A stretch of DNA of 64,000 bases, taken from IMG/VR virus record IMGVR_UViG_3300020470_005894, positions 29,915 to 93,914 of that record. The stretch is one strand, 5' to 3'. Position 1 is the first letter of the stretch. Every line of letters begins with the position of its first letter. The translations under genes were made by a program, and so were the position numbers. The notes under the pieces are model-generated. The model did not search any database, was not told where the DNA came from, and saw only the letters and a list, made by a program, of their open reading frames with translations. Shown here in pieces: positions 42,601-48,626 of the stretch. The stretch is from a virus.

Positions 42601-42758
42601 CTTATTTGAGTTTTTGTATGTGCGATATCACCACAATGAATAATAAAATCTGGCTTTTCTTTTAAAAGCTTCTTATAAAGTTGTTTAAAAACTTCTCTAT
42701 ATTCTTTGTGGTATTTTAAATTACGAATATGTGTATCTGCTAGATGAGCAAATTTCAT
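39603..42758 (-). CDS. Mre11-Rad50 (gp47-gp46) fused recombination nuclease/ATPase
   Basis: This 1051-residue chain joins two proteins that are separate in T4. Residues 1 to about 330 are an Mre11/SbcD phosphoesterase with DTH in LADTHI, HCGDIAHT, LGNHDG and a later GDIHK. After a linker comes a Rad50/SbcC ATPase: WalkerA GKNFSGKSS near 395, long coiled coils, a turn with two Cys near 720 (CSIKLSDRC, not a CxxC hook), the signature GSGAEKTIAAMA near 960 and Walker B DIFILDEPGTALD. It should resect DNA ends for recombination-driven replication. ATG 42758 has AGGAG 6 nt before it; an in-frame GTG two codons upstream is less likely. Confidence 0.92.
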   Translation of the reverse strand: MKFAHLADTHIRNLKYHKEYREVFKQLYKKLLKEKPDFIIHCGDIAHTKTQISPEFVEMCSDFLRNLADIAPTYVILGNHDGNLKNSSRQDALTPIVSALNHPSLYLLKDSGEVRLDDQFTINVLSVFDRDNWQNPTSYERINIALYHGSVGGVKTDTGWKMEHGDDDINIFNNFDYGFLGDIHKTNQSLDKSGKIRYCGSTVQQNHGETNDKGFLLWDILDKDNFTCKHIILQNPKPFVTVKLTPKGRLPNKLNVQKSARLRLISENNLPLDVVRRAVDVAKVRFKPESVTYLSRSAGERGSVESLTNSFFQEDLRDIAVQEQFINEYLNDYQPDDETLKRVYEMNRKYNTVVEEEEDIRRNINWKLKKLEWDNLFNYGESNSIDFSKLDGVVGILGKNFSGKSSIIDSMLYTIYNTTSKNNRRNFNLINQEEQDCRGYVEIDIGTKTYKIERVSKKYVKTLKGKKTDEAKTDIEFSVYDNATGTETPLNGITRNETDKNIRKIFGTIDDFLTTSMASQLDSLSYINEGSTRRKEILAKFLDLEIFEKKFKLVKDDCSDLKGAIRKMEDRDFDSEIQLSNTEFARIETKMLNQQRLEKQKLEELRILQDNFKNIEHQINSIPEEVVDIKKVVRDLKKIKKQATILDVNLTKKKEALVNEKNFLQKIENFLNGFDIEDVNSKKQIASEYTQRLQQIEEEILTYEARRGVIDTKLNLLKNIPCSIKLSDRCHFVKDARNTLDDTNRVKIGINQLSLNKITINSKLKELDTHKINEYYDKYQLLMEKRVTKREDVSQLEIDVEKDKIKLLKAKNFLENLEEKEQLYEQNREVIENFEQLVLERDKISKQIDFCNDESVVLKKNLIDLYTSVGRYEQKNTELKEHKQKFLDMQEEYTTADLFMRCTHPNGISYDIIKKRLPLINDEISKILTNIVEFDIFFENDDKKLDILIKHPSYDARPIEMGSGAEKTIAAMAIRLALLNVSTLPKGDIFILDEPGTALDAENMEGFIRILDMIKTQFKTVLLISHLDSLKDIVDSQIMIEKINGKAYVNE

Positions 42759-42814
42759 ATACACTCCTGCGTCTTAGATAAAAATAAGTACGCAACAAAA
42801 TTAATAAAGAAAAA

Positions 42815-43561
42815 TTACTTTTTTTGATCTTTAGAGTCGCCGGTCTTTTCTTTTGAATCTTTATCTTTTGATCGACGCGGTGCTGTCGCTCTCATATTTT
42901 GTCGCGTCTGAACGCTGTCTACATCTTCACCGGTCTCAACAGAAATTAAATCGTCAATGCTTGTTCCAAGCTCAGCAATGCCACGACTTAGTTGAGGTTG
43001 AGATTGGCTCAAGAGGCCTGTCATTTGTTTGATTAGTTCATTTGTTTGCGCCAACAACTGTTCTATCTCTGGAGCATCGCCTCTTTTAAGTTGAACGCCC
43101 AATTTATCAGTTGTAGATATGTCTGCTATATTTACATCTTGATCTATTGATTTTGATGCGCCAAGGGCCGCGGCTCCCAAGCCGGCTGACCCAAGAGCTG
43201 TTCCGACGCCAGCTCCGCCGGCTGCAGCCGAGCCTTTGCCGCCTTTACGGCCCTTTGGAAAAAGATTTTTCAACCAATTCATCAGTTTACCCCCAAAGGC
43301 TGAGGCGCCTGCCCGAGCACCTAAAGCTCCTCCAGAGCCCAATGCTCCTACTGCGGCTGCTGGGGCAACCTCCATTAGTTGGTCTGCCTCGGCTGCAGGA
43401 GGTTGTTCGAGGGCGCCAACACCTAAAGTAGCCATGGGATTTGCGACATCAAAATCTGGCAAAATAGTTGCAAAAGCTTGCTCAACTTCCATCTCTCCAT
43501 AGTTGTCAACCAACCTTTGTACTTCTGCTAAAAATTTATCAATAACTTGTTCTAAAGACAT
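42815..43561 (-). CDS. Gly/Ala-rich protein between primase and recombination genes
   Basis: The 248-residue protein has a short helical start (MSLEQVIDKFLAEVQRLVDN). A middle third (about 75-145) is made mostly of Gly, Ala, Ser and Leu (VGALGSGGALGARAGASAFG, then GAGVGTALGSAGLGAAALGA) with a basic patch between. A helical, Gln-rich segment follows (LLAQTNELIKQMTGLLSQSQ), and the tail is basic and polar. The small-residue hydrophobic centre could insert into membrane, as in ejected or penetration proteins. Nothing links it to replication other than position. Function unknown. Confidence 0.55.
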   Translation of the reverse strand: MSLEQVIDKFLAEVQRLVDNYGEMEVEQAFATILPDFDVANPMATLGVGALEQPPAAEADQLMEVAPAAAVGALGSGGALGARAGASAFGGKLMNWLKNLFPKGRKGGKGSAAAGGAGVGTALGSAGLGAAALGASKSIDQDVNIADISTTDKLGVQLKRGDAPEIEQLLAQTNELIKQMTGLLSQSQPQLSRGIAELGTSIDDLISVETGEDVDSVQTRQNMRATAPRRSKDKDSKEKTGDSKDQKK

Positions 43562-43562
43562 A

Positions 43563-44516
43563 CTATATACCTCGTATTCTATTAATTAAATAGTTATCTA
43601 ATGTCAAAAGGGAAGCAGACTCTTTTCTGTTGATAAATTCTTCATTTGTCATTTCGCCTACATCGTTATATGGAGCTACGTCAATATTGTAAAGTTCAAT
43701 TCCATACTTTAAAAATAATTTAATTATATTATCAATTTTTTTTTGTACATCTGCGTCTAAAGCTAAGTAAACCTTAGTGTCATTTTCAATAATTTTTTTA
43801 AAAATCTTCGAATTATAAGTTAGTGTGGATCCTAAAAGAGGCACAGAGTTGAAGCCAGCTTTCATAGCATCAAATACGCCCTCAACAATTGTAATCTCTT
43901 CAGTAAAATCTAAGTACAACTCATTAAAAATTATATTTTTTTTAATATTAGGATTAATATATTTTGGCCATGTATTCGAATAACTTCTGCCAATATAGTA
44001 GTTTATATCACCGTCATTGTCAAAAGAAGGCACTACAATCCTACTAGCGTACTCTCCAGTTGGGCAGAAACCAATCTTCCATTTTAAAATATCTTCTCTA
44101 GAGATGCCTCTAGACTCTAAATAATTTAAAGCCGGAAGCGCGTTTCTTGGCAAGCTTGTATTTGCAAGTGAAATATAACTTAATGGTAAATCAACTTTTT
44201 GTGTTTCTTCTGCAGAATTTTGTTTTCCAAATAACTTATCAGCAAAATCGTTAATCTCTACTTGTTGATTAAGTTTTCTCCATTCCTGCTTCTGCTTGTA
44301 GTTTCCAAAACTTCGAATAATTTTATATAAATTTCTTCCAGACCAATCACAAACCCAACACTTGAAAAAACCTTTTTCTGTGTTAACAGATAATTTTCTT
44401 TTGTGATGGTCGCACTTGGGGCACTTAAACAATATTTGTTTTTCACTTTCTCTGTGAAAATATCCAAGAATATCTTTTAAAATTTTTAATTTTTCTTCTT
44501 CTGACAATCCAGCCAT
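43563..44516 (-). CDS. 61: DNA primase, DnaG/gp61 type
   Basis: The 317-residue primase has an N-terminal zinc finger (C32PKC35 and C53WVC56) that reads template. A TOPRIM catalytic core follows with VEGVFDA at 211-217 (Glu212) and LALDAD at 251-256 (Asp254 and Asp256 region), and the conserved FCPTGEYASRIVVPSFDNDG stretch. It makes RNA primers for the family A polymerase. No helicase domain is fused and none is seen in the window, so it must work with a helicase encoded elsewhere. It overlaps the RuvC-like gene by 31 nt; ATG 44516 is the best in-frame start, with only a weak RBS. Confidence 0.9.
   Translation of the reverse strand: MAGLSEEEKLKILKDILGYFHRESEKQILFKCPKCDHHKRKLSVNTEKGFFKCWVCDWSGRNLYKIIRSFGNYKQKQEWRKLNQQVEINDFADKLFGKQNSAEETQKVDLPLSYISLANTSLPRNALPALNYLESRGISREDILKWKIGFCPTGEYASRIVVPSFDNDGDINYYIGRSYSNTWPKYINPNIKKNIIFNELYLDFTEEITIVEGVFDAMKAGFNSVPLLGSTLTYNSKIFKKIIENDTKVYLALDADVQKKIDNIIKLFLKYGIELYNIDVAPYNDVGEMTNEEFINRKESASLLTLDNYLINRIRGI
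43587..43594 (-). promoter_or_regulatory. ACTATTTA element before the Gly/Ala-rich gene
   Basis: The minus strand reads ATAACTATTTAATTAATAG inside the last codons of the primase gene, 26 nt before ATG 43561. Being coding, it is the least certain of the eight copies. Confidence 0.3.
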
Positions 44517-45004
44517 CCTGCACGTGCTATCACCCAACTATCTGCCATGTCATAGCAATGAGGCTTTGGATTTCCGTGCTTAGTATATTCTATAAGAACA
44601 TCTGGCACGTTGTCAATTACATATTCTATAACACACTTTTTAGCTTTTTGACCTTTTGGTACTTTTATACCTGCTAGTTTTCTAGCGGAAGTTGCGGCAA
44701 TATATTCTGGTTCAAGGCCCCAGATTTCATAGCAAATCCAAGAGACAGCTCCGTTAAATCTGGATAAGGTTGATAAAGTTCTTGCAGAAGAAAAGCCAGA
44801 TCTAAAAGATTGCAAAGATTGTTCAATATATATTTTTTCAGGATCGGTAATAATTGTTTCTAGCCTTGCTTTAACGACTTCTACCTTATCAAAAAAACTT
44901 TTATATTTTCTAGTATCGATTGCAAAATTATAGTCAATCTTGCCTGAGCAATCTATAACAGTTACGCCAGTTATACTGGTGCTAATATCTAAACCTATAA
45001 TCAT
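44486..45004 (-). CDS. RuvC-like Holliday junction resolvase
   Basis: The 172-residue protein has an RNase H-type fold start, MIIGLDISTSITGVTVID with catalytic Asp6, a second acidic residue in KIYIEQSL (Glu61), and the closing helix CYDMADSWVIARAGW with Asp152 and Asp155. Order and spacing match RuvC-family nucleases, which cut four-way junctions. T4 uses endonuclease VII instead, so this is a different solution for clearing branches before packaging. It is paired with the primase by overlap. Confidence 0.85.
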   Translation of the reverse strand: MIIGLDISTSITGVTVIDCSGKIDYNFAIDTRKYKSFFDKVEVVKARLETIITDPEKIYIEQSLQSFRSGFSSARTLSTLSRFNGAVSWICYEIWGLEPEYIAATSARKLAGIKVPKGQKAKKCVIEYVIDNVPDVLIEYTKHGNPKPHCYDMADSWVIARAGWLDCQKKKN

Positions 45005-45016
45005 GATATTATTATA

Positions 45017-46228
45017 TCATATGTCTAATTTAAGTTTAAATGTATAAGAGCGTTCTTCAAGCTTTCTTACTGGATTGGCGACGCCAGCGATTGCAATTAA
45101 ATTTTTGTCTTTATCATATATACCAATTTTAGATATATAAGTTACTGGCTTAAAGCTAGCGCTATAGTTTGTGTGACTGCTAGAAACAATGTTTTTGATT
45201 TCATTTCTAGCATCCTCATGAAATATAAACGACGAAGAAAAAGTGCGTAACATTGTACCAGATAAAAATGTTGGATTGTTTGAAAAATTAAGCTCATTTT
45301 CTTTAGCATGCGCAAACATTGTTACTGTATTTACATAATCTTGGCCATTGAATTCAATTGAATAACTTGAAGATGGTGCATTTGCAGCTGAGCCGGTGGC
45401 ACCAAAATTATACCACGAAGCACTGGTTGCGCTAGGGAAACTAGAGTCTGCGTTAAGCGGATCATACATCTCCATATGTGCAGACCCCCCGGAAGCCTCA
45501 GAAAATATGGGGGAACTTGAAGTTAATACTAAAAAACCCTCATTATATAAAGCAACACCAATCTCTTGACCAGTGGTTGATCCAGAGGTTTGATACAATA
45601 CACCATTTCTTTTTGTATCAGCAGCTTCGGCTAAAAGTGTACCAGTGACATAGTATTTTAATCTTATGCTTCCTTTTTGTATGCTAGATCCGTAAAATAT
45701 AGAAGGGATGCTTACAATATTTAATTTTTGATCTGGTTTGTTCCCTAAAGAAGATGAGTAAGCATAATGTGGACTCAACACAGTGTGGTAGTTAAGAGTG
45801 CTTTCTAATGCGTATAAAACTTTTTTCTTATCAGCTGAAAAAGTTGTTCCGTACTTATCAACAGAAATTCCAGCTAGCATTGGATAAGAGCCACTGAGAA
45901 TGTCACCGTAAACAAAATCATTATTAAAAGAATCTGTGCTGATTGTTTTAAAACTAGAAAAAGAGCCGTTTTTTGATACAAATGGATATACCATTTGTGA
46001 ATCAGTACTAGAAGATACTAGATTGCGGTTTACATTTATTTCATGTAAATTAATTTTTCCATTAGGCGTATGATAATTTTGCGCGCTTTGGTTTTCTTCA
46101 TTATAATATATCGATCCAGACCATATTAAAAAACTGACTTTTGGAAAAACCTTTATTCGGTTTCGAAATATATCAGATTTTTCAAATTTGTGGTAGTTTC
46201 CATACTTCGGGGTATGTGATGGCATCAT
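45017..46228 (-). CDS. Virion structural protein, paralogue of its neighbour
   Basis: The 403-residue protein is Ser/Tyr/Asn-rich and mostly beta. Its last 80 residues (YISKIGIYDKDKNLIAIAGV, ANPVRKLEERSYTFKLKLDI) match in order the end of the next gene upstream (YITSVGLYSPDNELMAVAKL), so the two are paralogues. A run of AAGGGGGGAA precedes two adjacent ATG codons (46228, 46225), and the second has the better spacing. It belongs to the right-hand set of large particle genes. I would expect a baseplate or fibre-attachment component. Confidence 0.6.
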   Translation of the reverse strand: MMPSHTPKYGNYHKFEKSDIFRNRIKVFPKVSFLIWSGSIYYNEENQSAQNYHTPNGKINLHEINVNRNLVSSSTDSQMVYPFVSKNGSFSSFKTISTDSFNNDFVYGDILSGSYPMLAGISVDKYGTTFSADKKKVLYALESTLNYHTVLSPHYAYSSSLGNKPDQKLNIVSIPSIFYGSSIQKGSIRLKYYVTGTLLAEAADTKRNGVLYQTSGSTTGQEIGVALYNEGFLVLTSSSPIFSEASGGSAHMEMYDPLNADSSFPSATSASWYNFGATGSAANAPSSSYSIEFNGQDYVNTVTMFAHAKENELNFSNNPTFLSGTMLRTFSSSFIFHEDARNEIKNIVSSSHTNYSASFKPVTYISKIGIYDKDKNLIAIAGVANPVRKLEERSYTFKLKLDI

Positions 46229-46236
46229 TTCCCCCC

Positions 46237-47427
46237 TTAGTAGTCAAGCCTTACCCTCAGAGTCAACTCAGTATTAGGATCTTTTCTGATTGGTTCTGAT
46301 AATTTAGCAACCGCCATTAATTCATTGTCTGGTGAATATAAACCGACAGAAGTAATATAAGTTACTGGTAAGTCAGAAACATTATTTTTTACAACAATCT
46401 TGCTGTTAGAAACATAAGTTGGGTTGCTGCTGTAGTTATATTCATTGTGGTTAACACGACAGAAATGAATGGCAGAATTTAATTCAATAGTATTATTAAA
46501 GTCTATGTCATATATTCTATGTCTAAAGGCTTTTGCTAGTTCTTCAATAGTTCCTTTTTGCTGTGCGACATGCATATTGATTCCGCCAACATTAGTTTGG
46601 CCACCGTCGTCGGTCCAAGTCTCGCCTCCAGCCTGGAATAAAGGCGCCTTTGTCATCGCTGTACCTACAGAGCGCCATTTTCCAGAATCAGAGAAAAATG
46701 ACGACGTCAAGGCTATAATGCCTGCTTGGTAGAATATAAGGCCAACACCAGAATGATTCCCGCCGCTTGAGCCGTCATATGCTTGTGACCCAGTAAATAA
46801 TATTCCATAATCGCCAGCGGGACATGTGCGGAACTCGTTTGCAGCACCAAAATCAGCAACTGTTGTCAGCTCATAAAGGTTGCGTATGCCATTCTGCCCA
46901 CCAGGGTAAGATCCAGATCCGGCGGCCGCGATGGCGCCTGCTGACCCAGAGCGAAACAATTGCATCGAGAACGATCCTTTCTTGATTTCATCTTTGACCA
47001 ACAAGCGTGAGAAGTTTATGAAAAAACACTGGTTCATCATATCATAATTGATTACAGCGTTATCATCACCAATTGCGCCATCTGATTCAAATTTTCTAAT
47101 ACTGCCGCTTATATCATAACCAAATAAAACCTGAGCCATCTGATTGTAGATATTTAACTTTTTAGCATTTTGTGTATAGGCACTGGCACTAGCATTAGCA
47201 CTAATTCCAAAAGTAACATCAAAAATTTGATTTGCTGAAGAGCTTAAGTACGGATAATCGTAAACTGAATTGAACATTCCATGTGAAAAATTCTTAACAT
47301 TATGCTCTGTATTATCAGTGTTGTAGGTTCCAGAAGCAATTGTTCCTGTGATAGGAATTGCCTCATGAAGCATTGTTCTCGTATTTACTATATCGTCGCC
47401 TAGTAACGGTTTATAAGTTTTAGCCAT
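46237..47427 (-). CDS. Virion structural protein, paralogue of 45017-46228
   Basis: The protein has 396 residues, with the same C-terminal domain as its neighbour (YITSVGLYSPDNELMAVAKL, SEPIRKDPNTELTLRVRLDY). The first half is beta-rich with many Ser and Gly (SGSAGAIAAAGSGSYPGGQN). A stretch KAFRHRIYDIDFNNTIELNS lies near 300. No signal or membrane segment. Tandem duplication within a structural operon suggests two related subunits in one part of the baseplate or a fibre connector. Confidence 0.6.
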   Translation of the reverse strand: MAKTYKPLLGDDIVNTRTMLHEAIPITGTIASGTYNTDNTEHNVKNFSHGMFNSVYDYPYLSSSANQIFDVTFGISANASASAYTQNAKKLNIYNQMAQVLFGYDISGSIRKFESDGAIGDDNAVINYDMMNQCFFINFSRLLVKDEIKKGSFSMQLFRSGSAGAIAAAGSGSYPGGQNGIRNLYELTTVADFGAANEFRTCPAGDYGILFTGSQAYDGSSGGNHSGVGLIFYQAGIIALTSSFFSDSGKWRSVGTAMTKAPLFQAGGETWTDDGGQTNVGGINMHVAQQKGTIEELAKAFRHRIYDIDFNNTIELNSAIHFCRVNHNEYNYSSNPTYVSNSKIVVKNNVSDLPVTYITSVGLYSPDNELMAVAKLSEPIRKDPNTELTLRVRLDY

Positions 47428-47438
47428 AATTCTCTACC

Positions 47439-48563
47439 TTATTGAATTTTTATGTAACGTACAGGAATATCTAATCTGTAGCCAGTATTCGCCCCTATAA
47501 CTCGGACAGTTGTATCAATCTTGTAAATTTTCATTCCAGCGCTGGAAACTAGTCCATCGTCTGTTCCGAACCCCAATAAATTGCCTGATGCGTTTGCGTC
47601 CTCCGAGTCGCCAAGTTGTTCGAACAAATAAGTTGAATTCTTTAATTCTTGTGAGGCCTCAATTCTAAAATGCAAAGTGCTACCTCTTGGCCCGTCAAAA
47701 ACTTGAGGGTTGTTACCAGCTAGCGCTGCTGCAGTGGTGCGCGTTTCGTTAGCAGGTACAAGATTAGCGGGGTTAACATAACTATCACTAGTGAGATAGT
47801 AAGTAGCAATATTGTCGTCATCAATAAAATTAACAGGAGCAATATTCTCACTATTTGATTGTTTAATTCTTCCTAGTCTATAGTCCATCTCTATTATATA
47901 GGCAGTCTCCATCAAATCAGTGTCCATGCCAATTGACGGTGCAATTTGATTTGTATCTAATCCTTGATCAACACGTATCATATGATAAGCTGGAGCATGA
48001 TCAGATTCACCTGGAGTGTAACCTTGTATGCAGCCTCTAATATGAGATCCTAAGTCAATTGACTTGTTCAAATCACTAGTGGACGCCTCAGTTCTGTACT
48101 GAAAAATACGAACAAAAGTATCATTATCAACAGCTACCACAAATCCGTTATAGTATACATTAGCATCGCCGCTTAGGGCTAGGCCAGGCGGAGTTCTTCT
48201 GAATAGCCCTGATGAACCCGCTTGAGCGTCTGGCACAATACCGTCATAACCGTTATTTGCATCGTTTAATTTTAAAACAGGCATATATAATACGTTTGTC
48301 CTGCCCATTGTCATCAACCTGGATTTAACAGCAGCAGAGTTATTAGTAAAAGCTTCCAATATTGGAGTCTGCAAGATTTCTAAGTCATAGTACGCGCTTC
48401 CGCTAGCATGGTTTTTGTTGTATAAAGCATAATTTATCTCGTCATCACCTAAAGCAAATTTCGAAATTTTAAAGCTCCCATCGCCTTGAGCAAGACGAAG
48501 ACGTCCAGTGTCAGTTAGTACGGCGTCAAGAATGATGTCGCCTGAATTATCCAAAAAAGCCAT
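47439..48563 (-). CDS. Virion structural protein with conserved N-terminus
   Basis: The 374-residue protein begins MAFLDNSGDIILDAVLTDTG and continues RLRLAQGDGSFKISKFALGD, a start I associate with structural proteins of many large T4-like phages. The rest is beta-rich, with several YYxxx and PxxAP motifs and a closing strand IPVRYIKIQ. The start of the protein two genes upstream (IDIKLTQFGRHLLSKGEFSP in 55839-56840) has a similar pattern (L-T-x-x-G-R-x-x-L), so both may use the same attachment domain. TAAGGAG precedes ATG 48563, with an ACTATTTA element in front. Confidence 0.65.
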   Translation of the reverse strand: MAFLDNSGDIILDAVLTDTGRLRLAQGDGSFKISKFALGDDEINYALYNKNHASGSAYYDLEILQTPILEAFTNNSAAVKSRLMTMGRTNVLYMPVLKLNDANNGYDGIVPDAQAGSSGLFRRTPPGLALSGDANVYYNGFVVAVDNDTFVRIFQYRTEASTSDLNKSIDLGSHIRGCIQGYTPGESDHAPAYHMIRVDQGLDTNQIAPSIGMDTDLMETAYIIEMDYRLGRIKQSNSENIAPVNFIDDDNIATYYLTSDSYVNPANLVPANETRTTAAALAGNNPQVFDGPRGSTLHFRIEASQELKNSTYLFEQLGDSEDANASGNLLGFGTDDGLVSSAGMKIYKIDTTVRVIGANTGYRLDIPVRYIKIQ

Positions 48564-48585
48564 TTGTTAAACTCCTTACCTCTAT

Positions 48586-48593
48586 TAAATAGT
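48586..48593 (-). promoter_or_regulatory. ACTATTTA element before the 374-residue virion gene
   Basis: The minus strand reads ACAACTATTTAATAGAGG in the 63-nt gap, 23 nt before the start codon and 5 nt before the Shine-Dalgarno region. It would start a transcript for the three right-hand structural genes. Confidence 0.4.
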
Positions 48594-48626
48594 TGTGAAT
48601 GTTTTTATTTTCTAGTATATTATATA

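Noticed and set aside
42815-43561. Replication accessory protein based on neighbours
   Set aside because: Composition is Gly/Ala-rich with no nucleic-acid enzyme motif; position alone is not enough.
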